Shown: piece after piece, positions 22,996 through 35,500 of the stretch
How positions within the stretch are numbered: position 1 is the stretch's first letter
How the letters are laid out: every line of letters begins with the position of its first letter
DNA from: Stictocephala bisonia
Taxonomy: Eukaryota; Arthropoda; Insecta; Hemiptera; Membracidae
DNA: 64,000 nt
Direction: 5' to 3'
Assembly: GCA_035578905.1 (NCBI GenBank)
Contig: JAQJVL010000303.1
Coordinates: 248,001 to 312,000, forward strand
Program-made: the position numbers and the translations under genes
The notes under the pieces: model-generated
What the model saw: only the letters and a program-made list of their open reading frames with translations
What the model was told of the DNA's origin: nothing
Databases searched by the model: none

Positions 22996-24382
22996 TATCT
23001 CTGACATTTGCTATTTAATTTTTTTTTAATCATTCCTATTGTGTCCTAATGAACCGGGAAATATTGAAAAATAGGTCAAAAAAAACAGTACAGGATTTCA
23101 TGAGATATTGTTGACATTTATTTGCATTGTATGATTTTGTGTGCAAGGTATGTGCATAGTAAATAAATCCAGTTTTTCTCACTAAGGTCTTAAATCTCCA
23201 AACTCTCATGATGTCCTCTTGTGATGTAGAGGTTTTTATACTTATAAAATATTTTCATTCCAACAGTGAATTATAGGTCGCTGCACCATCTGACAATAGC
23301 ATCGCATCTGTCATATGAAGTTCACATTTATATGGTACTTGGAGTAAAATTAATTGATTCCATAAATACGTAAGCGTGTACATTTCTGTTTCAAGCTTTC
23401 TTCTCATACAAATTGTAGTTTATAAAGAATTTTTGTATATTTTGGTTACGTATATTTTCTTAGCAGGAAAGTTATAGGCAGAGTCAAAATAATTAATCAA
23501 TTTATTTTTAATTTTTTTCAGAGGTTTAACCTGGAAAAATAATGTAAAAGTAAAATATTTAAGAGGGTGCGTTACACAAATCTTTTTGCTTCTTAACCAA
23601 ATGGACTAACACAATGTCTTATTTCTTTGAAAACTTATGGCTGCATTGTATTTTATTTAATTTCGAATCATTAATAATAATTGAGACATTTCTTAAAATT
23701 AGAGTAGATATATGGTAGAAATTTATTTTGTTATAAGAATTTCTAAAATCATGTAAAAGTAGGAAGTGTTCTCTGTCATAGTCAACTGTCATCTGACGTT
23801 TTATTACATTTTTTGTATAGTAATAACAGTCTTTATTGTCTTCATATAAAATAAGTATTAGGCACACATTATTTAAAGTACAGGCAAATTTATATAGAGG
23901 ATTGTATATAGTGTTGTTTTGATTCTTGAAAATTAAGATAATAAATTTTATTTAAACATTTATGGTCAAGTAATTTATCATTTGTTTTATTAAACGTACA
24001 TTCCTTTCAATTTAAATTGTTCAATTATGAATATATCTTTAAACATATTGTCAATCTATAAAAGAAATAATAGCTATAAATAATAAATAAAAAAACTACG
24101 CTTAAAAATAAATTTGGTGCGGCAAAATCATAGTCTCGCCAGGGAGGTTATTCGTGACTCAGTGTGCATTCCTTTGCCTATTATATGAATATTGTTCTTT
24201 ATGGAATAAATTTAGAAAATCCTTATGTCAATAATATCATAGAAAATTTCATCAAGAAAAGTTTTATCATTATTTTTATGTGAGAGCAATAAAAGTTTGG
24301 TAATAATTTTATACATTTATATGTGAATGTAATCGTTTTATTAAAATAATTATTATAATTATTTTCAATTTTATTAAAAAAA
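22996..24382. other. No gene recognised
   Basis: AT-rich intergenic sequence. An 82-codon minus-strand frame (23619-23867) is Asn/Tyr/Ile-rich, as expected by chance in AT-rich DNA. Confidence 0.4.
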
Positions 24383-25500
24383 CTAGGACACACCCCTGCA
24401 CGCTTTGCGTGCCAACCCCGTCGTCACTCGCTACGTTCGTGAGTTTAGCTCGGCCTATGGCCTCGCCTGGAAACGCTCTACCTTTACCCTTTGTGTAATT
24501 CTGCCTGCTGCCTCGTGGTGAAGCTCTGCTGCAGGCTCCTTTGTGAAAATTGGCCGACAGCCTCACCAAGACAAATTTCTACAGTCCCATTTGTGTAGAT
24601 TGGCATGTTGCCTTGTTACTAAGATCAGTCTTCTGCTCGCCATTACTGTTAACCAGTATGACCATGAATTTTGGATTTTGGGACAGTGCAGCCCCTAAAC
24701 AGAGAGTTTTCTAAAATCTGATGGTAAATTAGTCATTAAGAGAAGAATACCTTTAATTTGATACCCTTCTTTGGTGAATCAGTTTAACATTACCCAATTT
24801 TGGGTTTTTGAGCATATTTTTATTTGGGGAGGGGAGCAGAGCCCATCAACATTATCTCTTCCAAATTATAATGGTATAATGTGCTTTGAGATAAATACCT
24901 ATATTTTGATACCCTATTCGGGCGTTTGATTTTTGTATTACCCTTTTTCTGGTTTTGGAGGTTTTTTTGTTTTGGGGATATATATATACCTCTTATTATT
25001 TGTCTTTTTCAAAATCTAATGGAATATTTGGATTCAGGAGAAAAATAGCTTTAAATTAATACCCCAGTTGAGTATATTTTTTAATATCAGTTTTTAAAAA
25101 TTTTGCATTTAAAAAAATTGTGGTTTTTGGGCCCCCGATACCCCAATTTTTTTAATTTTTAAGCTGAAATTCATATATATGGTGTGTGTGTTTGTTGTAC
25201 ATGCAGAACTGTGAAGGTTTGAAGTTTTTACTCTTCAAGCGTTTTCTCAAGTTAGGTCATAAAAACGAGTTTTTTGCGATTTTCCCATAATACATTGGGG
25301 CAGGTTTGGGGTAAAATAGGCCGCCATCTTGTTTATGAGTGAAAAAAGTAAACTTTTGTGAATGTTCCTTGAGGTTTCAGACCAAGAGCTTTAATTCAAG
25401 TATACAGTTTATGGGGGTAGGACGCCGGGAAGTGCCTTAACATCTAGTGTCAGTGAGTGAGTCACTACATTGAGCTTTATAGTATATAAATTCTTATCTT
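24383..25500 (-). mobile_element. Non-autonomous Helitron (family B), 5' end uncertain
   Basis: Read on the minus strand, the element ends with the hairpin GCACGC-AAA-GCGTGC (24398-24412), an 11-nt spacer and CTAG (24383-24386) followed by T, a textbook Helitron 3' terminus. A related terminus lies at 29845. The interior (about 24700-25130) holds two to three degenerate copies of a roughly 170-190 bp unit (AATACCT.TA..TTTGATACCC). The 5' end is placed near 25500 only because the next inverted repeat starts there. No protein is encoded. Confidence 0.65.
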
Positions 25501-25641
25501 AACTAGAATCTACAGAGACTGAGGTCTCAGAGAAACCACTGAAGATGCCACATCACAGTATGGGCGAAACGTCTGGTCATCTTGTAAATATTGTAGATAG
25601 TACCTTGACGCGGTTGTCACCGGAAACTGTAGATTCTAGTT
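25501..25641 (+). repeat. Short inverted-repeat unit enclosing a hammerhead-like motif
   Basis: Perfect 15-bp inverted repeats AACTAGAATCTACAG (25501-25515) and CTGTAGATTCTAGTT (25627-25641) enclose 111 bp. The ribozyme-like motif lies in the left half. Confidence 0.7.
25535..25577 (+). ncRNA. Hammerhead-ribozyme-like motif (Penelope type)
   Basis: In order: ACCA, CTGAAGA (fits core CUGANGA), T, GCC, loop, GGC, GAAA, CG, TC, TGGT. ACCA and TGGT can pair as stem I, GCC and GGC as stem II, and the very short CG would be stem III before the UC cleavage site. Tiny stem III hammerheads are known in Penelope-like elements. One extra base (T) sits between the core and stem II. Activity is not shown by sequence alone. 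Confidence 0.5.
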
Positions 25642-26414
25642 ATGACACCGGCCGCTTAAGCCTAAGTTCTAAAATTCTTATCTTGTCTATTTTTTTAGAA
25701 TTTAAGTTATTTCAGATCTAAAAGTCACTTTTTTAACAAATTCAGTGCGTGTATATCAGATCCAAGGAGGGTGGGGCACTAAGTGATCGCAGCTCAGATT
25801 TGAGATGGCCTGCAATGCCACATACAATGGAAGCTTAGCATTTTAGAAGGTAGTACCAATTTTTTTTAGCAGTGAACGTGTTAATGCTGTAATATATAAC
25901 AAAATAAAAATTCAGTAAGCAGTTCTGTTATCTTTTTAGAAAAAAGGAAAATTGAAATGTAATTTAATATATTACTAGCAAGGATGAAAGAAATTGATAA
26001 ATAAAGAACAACTTTAAAATCTTTATTAGAGTAACATAAATAAACAAAATAGTTCTATACTTGTTAGCAAATTACAAAAACTAGCAGGTATTTTAATATT
26101 TAACAGTGTAAACAATGTTCATACCATTCATTTTGTCTGAGAGTTGTAATACAAAATGGCAATTGTAACTAATGCAATTGGATTGAGTTTTATGAGTTAA
26201 AATTCAGTCAAAATTACATGTTTGGTGAAAATGTGTTTGAAAATAAAGAGTGATAAAAATTGGGTCTAAAACATTGACAGCTGCAAAATGTATCAATAAT
26301 TCGTTTAGGCATATGATAGAGAAGAGAGTGATATTTTGATTAACATTGGCACATTTTAACCTTAGCAGCTGGCCTCATATCTAGCATGCATGTTGACAAC
26401 AGGATGCACTGAGA
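25642..26414 (-). other. 3' flank / UTR of ARMC2
   Basis: AT-rich sequence downstream of the ARMC2 stop (26415). It should contain the 3' UTR, but no single polyadenylation site can be chosen with confidence. Confidence 0.4.
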
Positions 26415-26593
26415 TCATAAATTGTCGCTGAATGCCTGTAGCGACTCGAGGTATTGTTCTATCTTCTCCAAGAGGTTGGTGGCAACAGCAGCAAACTGTT
26501 CCCATTGTTGGTAGTCATGACTGCTGGCTACAGAGATGTCCACTTCCCCATCTACTACTCCAAACAACCTTTCCTCATCTGCATACACAACAT
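26415..26593 (-). CDS. ARMC2: ARMC2 exon 16 (last) with stop
   Basis: Acceptor gataacag, phase 1 in. Encodes DVVYADEERLFGVVDGEVD, then YQQWEQFAAVATNLLEKI, equivalent to the family's final W-x-x-EF-x-x-VA-x-x-LL helix, and a TGA at 26415-26417. Confidence 0.93.
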
Positions 26594-29500
26594 CTGTTAT
26601 CTACCTATCATAAATTGGTAAAATAAATAATGTTATTATATTATTGTCAGCTAATTTAACAAAACAGTTCTTCATGCAATCACATAAAATACTAGTATCT
26701 AACTGGAATTATGTGTCTCTGAGTAAAAGATAAAATATTTAAATAGCAGTTTTGGAGTGTGAATCGTAATTTTCATCTCAACTAAGAAAACAGAGAGGCT
26801 AATATTATTTCTTTCAACTTTGATCATATTTTAGTTTTACAAGTCAACTTTCCACCCTTGTGGAAAACTTATCAATCTATTCAAGTCATCTCTATTTACA
26901 AAAACAAATGGTATTGCTTAGTATTCCTCTTGACTGAATTGAAATCATCAATCAGCTGTTGCATGCTTTAATTAAATCAAATCGACTTAGCTGTACTGTA
27001 AATAAATGCTTTGATTTAACTCCGTTTTTCTAATCTCGCCTTAACCCATTATGATAAAGTCACATACACCTTTATCAATACTTACCATCACCATTTCATC
27101 TAATTGAATGAGTCGGCAACTGGTTTATTTAATTTTATATTAAAAATAGAGCAAAGCCATAAAAAGCTAAATATGAAATATAGTGAAAAGAAAACAAATT
27201 TGGATTCAATAAAACTGTACTGGCAAATTTCCTTGATGAATCAGCCAGTTTTGTTATAACTTTAACTTTTTCCACTAAATAATCTATTTACAGCTAGCCC
27301 AGTTATATGCTTAAAGTGTACAGAAATTGTGTGATTTGTTTAAAACATTTTCTACATAAATACTATAATGTAGGCATCCTATGCAAATTGCAATGTTTGC
27401 TCTACCTAAGAGCAAATTTAAACAAAATTGAGCTGAGAGGAGCGATCCATAGCCATGAGACAAGATATTGCAATGATGTAAACCTGCCTCAGGTTAGACT
27501 AATTAAAAGTGATAAGAGTCCATTAATAATGGCTAGTAAATTGTATAATAAAATTCCGTTAGAAATTAGACAACTTGACAAGAAAGATTTTAAAAAGTCT
27601 CTGCAGGAATCATAGGAGACACTGTTTATCCCTTTAGTCAGGTTAAAGTGCAAACACAGTTTTCATGACAAGCATACACTTATATTTTTAGATTGTGTTA
27701 GACCAAACAGCTGGATTGAACAATAGACAACAATCACAATAATACAGTAAACCTAATGAAGGTTTGTTATAAGTTATTTAGAGAAAAAAGAGCCAAACAT
27801 GTAAAAATAACAAACTGTGTATTTACATGTTTCCCTTGCTGCAAAAGGAACATGATTCGTCAAGCAATACTGGCAAACCATTTTAAAAATAACTCATCGG
27901 AGAACGAGTATGATTCCTAACCTCCTCCCATACACGTACAGTGTTATTGACCCACCCAAATTTTACTGTGTTTAATTTAAAGTAAAAAATTACATATTAT
28001 TTTTGTATAATCTTAGTCATCTTAAAAGTTCACAATTGAATGAAAATAATTTGTAATAAATAAGCATCTTTTACAGTTTATAAAAAATTCTAATTCATCC
28101 AGATCCAAAAGACTATAAACAATAAAAATATTCTTCTTATTAATCAACTGTCACTCCAGTTTAAATTTGATGAACAGTAGTATTGTTCCAGTTTAAGTAC
28201 AGTAGTAATGAACTGTAAGTTGGCCTCAACCAACTAAATTCTGTATTTCAGGATGTCACAGGTTCACAGATTGTTTCAAACAACAACTATCATTACTTCT
28301 TTAACAAATCATCTCTTACCAAGCAGGTCAATGAGTACAGCAAGCAGTTTGTTTGTTGGTTGGATACCAAGTGCTGCATACAGGTGGGTGGAGTCTATAC
28401 AGAAGTTCCACAGGGCCTGGCATGCTAGACTAGCCAGCCTCCAGTCCTGCTCCCCATACTTCTCTAGCACAGAGATCAGTCTGCAAATAATAGAAGTTCA
28501 ATGTTAATTATCTTATTCCTCGGCCATCACATTTCTCTATTTGAAAGCTAAATGAAATCAATTCCCTTTTCTAAGGGAGAGTTAGGATTCATATCTTATT
28601 TTATCATATCATATCTTATCTCCTTTCTGCCTTTTGATGAGTCAGTGTTTCATACTTATTTTTTAAACAACCATGATACTTAAAAAAAAGCCATGCTCTA
28701 AAACAACAAAAGGCTTCTAAAAATCTACACGCTATCCCATTGAGCTGGGAGATTGTTGCACAGGAATACTTGATTGAGAAAATGGAAAAGTTTGTACGAG
28801 GATAATTTTTAATTTTATGACCCAATACGGTACCGAATTTATTTTCTGTTAAAGAAATGATTTGTTGTCCAGTGAAACACATATCTAGATAACAAACCAG
28901 ATGTTTTTAAGTAGTAAGGTAAAAAAATAGACCAGATCAATAATCCAAATGAAAGAAGAAACATCAGATGAATTATCAGGTGGAATTATCATTTGTTTGT
29001 ACAGTAAATAGAATAGTGTAATGTCCCGTTATCCTGGTGTAATCTAAACGTTTAATGTAACTTCAATGTATAAATATCCAGAATGGTCAATTATATGCCA
29101 GTATGAGATCGGCCTACATAAAGAACAGTTAGGTATATTGTACATTTGTATAAGGACCAGGTAGAAACAGTGCCCCAGGAAGAGATAGTGTAAGAGGACT
29201 AGATAGATATTGTGCACAAGGATCAGGTATAGACAGTGCACAAAGACCTGGTAGAGATTGTGTAAAAGGACCAGGTAGAGATAGTGCACAAGGACCAAGC
29301 AGAGATCACTATCCTTTTCTATACACAAAAGAAAAGCACCAAGTAAATATTGTGGCCAAGGACCAAGTAGTTAACAAGGACCAGATAGAGATAGTGCACA
29401 AGGATCAGGTAGAAACAGTGCACAAGGACCAAGTAGATATTGTGCACAAGGATCAGGTAGAGATAGTGCACAAGGACCAGGTGTGGCGATGCAAAATAAT

Positions 29501-32500
29501 CCATAAGCTTAAGTAACAACAAGTAGGTGCATAAATCTTAGCCATTCCTTAGAGAATAAGGGATTAATTTTAGAATGATCAATTGAACCCTAAATGTATC
29601 TCAATGAAAGTATCTGATTTTGCATATTTGAATATAAAGTACATTTTCTTTAAATCCAACTTCAAATGAGCATAGTCAAAACCCTTCCTTAAATGCGGAT
29701 GTAGGAATAAATTATTTATTATTTCATTAAATTACATTATTTATTATTTCAGTCTATCAAATTCTAAGCTTATGTTAGTTTTGACACTGGTCACTTTAAT
29801 CCGTGTGATTAACTTTAATTTGCTTAAGTGGGATTATATGAAAACTAGAGAATACCTCTGCACGCTTCGCATGCCAACCCCATCACTCTGTGCACACATA
29901 ACACCTCGACCTTCGGGCTGTGCCTTTTGATTAAGTTAACTGTATAACGTAAAATCATAACCTTACATTCATATACAGTATCTCAATCACATTACTTGTG
30001 TTGCTACATATTTTTTATTATAAACACCCAATGATATTACTTAGCCTATTTCAAACGTGCTCATTTTATTTGCTTTTGTTTGACAGCTGAAGATTAATAA
30101 AATAACTGCATTGTATAGATTACCATTAAAACCCTCAAGTCCAGTAGATCGGAGCCCTACAATCGAATGTGAATAAAACCATGCGTACAACCTTCACCGA
30201 TCTAACCTATATAAAATAAATACAATTGTTTACTATATTCAAACAGCTGTTAAAATTTTTGTAAATCATTATTTACATTTAAACAGCTGTTACTTTTCGA
30301 TTAATTTAAATCTCTCCATGTTACTCTAATGGCTGAAAAACGTACTATGAGGGCTTCCCATATCTTTCAGGGTAAAACTATTGAAAAATTAAGACCTTAT
30401 TGCAAAACTATGAACAGAGGCAAATTTTTTGACAGCTCAACTGTTTAAATTAGTCAAGAAAAGGGAGGAGTTGTGTTGACAAAAAACGGCTTCACGGTAT
30501 ATATAAGGATACCTGGCCTTGAAACCTTTTTTACAGTTTACATCTTTCCTGAATATTTTTCTTCCACAAAAATTAATTTATGTCATATTTGTCACTATTA
30601 TTTTTGGGAAAATATAAAAATCATGAAAATAATGTACCTGTTGATACCGTTGTCTTCCTTAAATGCCAGTCGCTTGTCCCAGTCAGACATGAGATTTATC
30701 AAGACACCAGTCACTGTGCACAGCAACTCCTTGTTCTCATGAGTAAGGCAACGCACCAGTTGGAAAATTCCTGTTCATCAGTTTTGGACAGACAATTAGG
30801 TCTATATATATATTCAGGTGATTATAGTTTACATGGATCTATTATGATATTTCATGCCTTTAGGTGGCTTCTTCAAACACTGAAAGAAAAAGTTTGTGTG
30901 ATTTTGAAACTTACCTATTTTGTATATTGGTTCTTTTTTAGTGCATGTGAAAAACATTGCTGCAATGGTCACATTTTGGTTTGATTTCAACTCACATACT
31001 TGAATCATTGCTACCAACTGCTCCACATCTGAGGGGCCAACATAATATTTTTCTGAAAGTACTGCAAGGAGAAATATCTCTATCTTATGTGTCTGAATTA
31101 ATATGGTACATGACAATTTTCTAACACTTAGTTCTTGATGAAAGGCTCCAGCAAATCGATGAAGTAAATAAGACTTCAAATCTTTTATTGCCAGAACATT
31201 ATACAATGTATAGCAATCCTAAGATCAATACAAATATTTCAACAATCGCACCGCATCAAAACCCAAGTCAAATATACAGCATTTCCACTCACTTCATCAG
31301 GAGTCGATAAACTTTAAATAAATCAGTAATTTGTAGTTTACTATCTATCAGCAACTAAACAAATATTTATTTTCATAAACAAAATTTAACTAACCACACT
31401 GCTACATCTTATTAGGTATAAAGTAAACTTTTACATTTAATATAAATTAAAATATTCATGTATAAATATTATACCTCCTAGCCTCCCAACAGGTATTGTT
31501 AGTTATAACACAATGTTAAAGGTTGTAAGTCACTATTAAAAAAGTTGTTGCTTTATATTATAGTTTGTGAATTCATAATTGCTGCTTTTTCTCCTTGAAT
31601 TTACACAAGGTAGTTAATTATTGCATTTTATCTTATAAACTTTATCCTACCACCATTAATTTATTTACTCACAATATACAATGACAAATGATCTTTATTG
31701 ACATGAACATAGAGTACAGTCATGGCGTTAAAAGTTTTTGCTTGAACTGCATGGTCATCAATAAGAAGGTCTTCCCATCTGCAGGCATTCTTCAACAGAG
31801 TAGAACTCCCGCTCCAACAGCCAGTCAAGAAGAGCTTCTTTAAAATTCTTGTTGCTTTTTTGTTCTTTAAGCTTTGGTGGAAGGATGTGGAAAAGTCTAG
31901 CCCCAATGTAGGAAGGTTTCTTTTCATAGGCAGTCAGGTGATGTGCAGAGAGTCTGAAGTTAACTATGTTCCTAGTGTTATAAGGATGAGTGTCCAAAAA
32001 TTAGTCAGGTCCTTTGTTAACTGCATAGGTTATTACCTCACTAATATACAGGTTGGCCACTGTCTGCAGCTTGTACTTAGAATAAATGATTGATTTTTTA
32101 AGTAAAGAGGGGAAGATGCCTTATTGGAAATATTTGTTTATAACATCAACTACTGGGGTTAGCAGTTCATATCAACCTCAGGGTCATTGATGAGACTTCA
32201 TCAATGCCAGAAGATGGTTTTGATTTTAAGGATAATATTGTTTTGTCTACTTCTATTCTATTTGTTGATCTAAAGCTCTCTTTAAAAGATCTGAACTCAC
32301 TTCATGGATAGTTGGAAATATTTTTAAAGGTTTTCAGTGGGAGTTTGCTAGAACTTGCTCTGCAGCATTACCAAATGAGTGATTCATGTGTTCGACTATT
32401 TTTTGGGGGTGTTTTTGGGACTGTTATTATTGAGCCTTCTATGTCAATAAATTTTAAATAATTTTTTTGAGATTTATTGCTGAAGCGATTATTATTTATT

Positions 32501-35500
32501 ATTTGCCAGCCTGCTCTGGTTAGGTTCCCTGCATTTGCAATGTGGTTTATTGCAGCTTCCTTTTTAAGGTATTTCAGTTGGATGTCATATTCCTTTTTCT
32601 TGTCGATGGCTAGTTTTTTATTTTCCTCAGTGCTCATCAGGATTGATTTATTAAGTGCAGTAGTATATGCTTCTTTCAACCTTATCAGTTCACGTAATTA
32701 GTCTTGGTTTATGTTAATTTTTCTTTGGTATTGACTGTACGATGGGACATACTATATCGAGTGCTTCTCTTATGATCTTGTTAAATTCTGTATAAGCCTC
32801 GTCTGCATCTACTGTGTTTAAGACAGTTTCCCAAGTTTCATGTGTCAGAATATTTCTGAGTTCTTGTAGGTTCCAAGCATTTAAGTATCTTCGAGATGTT
32901 CTTGGTATTGTAACTTGATCAGGTTCCAGGTTTATTTTGCATATCTGACCCGTGTGGTCTGATAGGCTTGTGTGGAGCACTGCAGTGTCGATCTCTGTTA
33001 GCATCAGGTTTGTAGCAATTATATCCATTGATGTTTTTGAGTGAGCATTGATCCTTGGTGGTAAAGGAATCCTGATAATATCATGACTGTTAAGAACTTC
33101 GTTCAGGAGTTTATTGTCGTCTCTGTTAGCTAGGCAGTCCACATTTATATCTCCAGTTATTATGATTGGATTTTTCCAGGTAGGGATGTCAAGTATGATG
33201 TACAAGTTGTCAAGGGCCTTTTCAAGATTATGGTAAGTGGGAAGCCTATATACCCCAGATATACAGTTCTGATTGTTTTATTTTGATTTTTACAAGCTGC
33301 GTTTTACAGACAAGTTCTATTTGTTTTCTTGCGATGTCAATGCAGGACATTTCATGGGCTCGAGGTTTTTGTTTGCGTAAATTGCAACTCCACCTTTTCT
33401 ATGCTCAAGTCTAGAGATTTCCCAATATACTAGTAATTATCAAGTCAGGTGTTTATTAGTTTATTCTTAGAAAGACCATGCTCGGTAAATACAACTATAG
33501 CGGGATTGATGATTTTGAGTTCATGGTTTAGCCTGTCAGTTTTACTCCCAAGGCCATCAATATTCTGGTGAAAAATTGTGAACTGCTGGTAGAGGCAAGG
33601 GCTTTTGTTTAGGTTTCGTTATGTTTTTGCTAGATGCTTGGTGGAGGATCCTAAAAAAGAAGTTTGATTATTACTCATATCTGTATTTGGGGTACTGAAA
33701 TCTGTTTGGGGTGAGATCAAGGTACTTCTAAAGACTGGGGTTGCAGAGTGACTATTCGAGGCTGATAATATTTCCTTTCGTTGAAAGTTCATTTCTTTGA
33801 AGTGATCTATATGCTTTGTGAAAAAATCATTCAAAGTTTCTTGATCACCTCGTATTTTCGCTGTCATAGGTGAGATTCTCTCTTTTTTTGAGTTAGTTTT
33901 TTAGTTGGAGTTTGGCTGTCTGTCCTATTCATAACAGGGTTCAGTTTTTTAGTTGGAGTTTGGCTATCTCTACTGGTCAAATCCTGGTTCAGGTTTTTAG
34001 AAGGAGTTTGGCTGTCTCTCCTGGTCATATCAGGGTTCAGTTTTTTAGGAGTTTGACTGTCTTTCCTGGTCATATCAAGTTTTAAAAGGGTTTGGCTGTC
34101 TCTCCTGGTACAATAATAAATATAATAAATATTTTTTATTTATTTATTTTTATGCTCTTTTGCATATTTATATTCTTTGGTGAGTAATTGTTATAGTTTA
34201 TGATGGAATTGACTTACAGTTAAATCAAATCAAAAATAAGTTTTTTCCTCCAATATACATACAAAACAAATAATTTACAGTGCACTTCTATTTACAAACA
34301 ATAAATTCTTAAATTAAGAAATATATTTAACAATGGAGAACAAAATAATGCCCACAAAGATAAACATCTGTGTGTGGGCATGAGTCGTCATTTTCAAAGG
34401 TCTATTTGAAAAAAATAATGATAGTAAATATTTTTTTTTTAAAGTGAGATTTTGTAAAATTTGGAATTTGTAAAATTATCAATATACACCAGCAAGGATA
34501 TGTTGCAATTTAATTTATTTGATTGGATCTACCCATACATATTTCATAATTGTGAATTTGTTGAAGTGAATAATAGGAATCTGATTGAAGATAAAAAAAT
34601 AGGAAAGAGTCATAACAAGAAATTATGAGGTCAGAGAATTAGATAGGAAAAAAAAGTAAAAATAGTAATAAATAAAACACCATGACAGATTTTTTTTTAC
34701 GAGAACAAATACCTAATTTGCTAAGTGGTTGAGTGGTGGATATAAATGGTATAGGGCAGGATGTTAGCTATCTGTAACTGGATGCGATAAGATAAGCAAC
34801 TCTGATGCACCCCCTCCCAAGGTCAACAACCATTCTGTAATTTTCCTTTTGTACGTTATTTACTTAAGTTGCTGGAATTCTTTGAGTTCATTTGGGATAT
34901 TTCTAAAAAGGTATTGCATTATGAAATGGGAGGTGGATAATGAGTACACTTTCGTAAGTCTGTTTGTATGTTAGTGTTTTGAGAATATCGGGTAAAATAA
35001 TTGTGGTCGGGTTGAATGTAAATACTATTAAAGTTATTATAAGAATATAAAAGTAGTGATTTAATATATAGCTGTCTAACAGTTAATACCTTGAATTCTT
35101 CAAATAAAATGTCTGTTGGATATCTTCTATTTTTACCCAATGCTGTTTTTATTATTAAACGTTATTTTGAGAGGTCACTTCACTAGATAGTTAATTGTCG
35201 GCCATTTGATAGCTTTTTTGTATACATAAAATCATACAACAAATTTGTTAATATTATGTAACAAAGCAGAATTAAGTGACAAAGCCATTATGTTAACATT
35301 ATACCAAAGTAATAACCAAACTTAAATAATAACATGATTTTAACATTTTATACTATTTAATCAAGGAAAATTATTCAAGGTAGCTGTTATTTTTAAATTT
35401 ATATACTTTTTTAATCAAGGAAAATTATTCAAGGTAGCTGTTATTTTTAAATTTACTATTATAACCCTAGTTCTGAAATTCAAGGCTTTAGCCCAATTTA

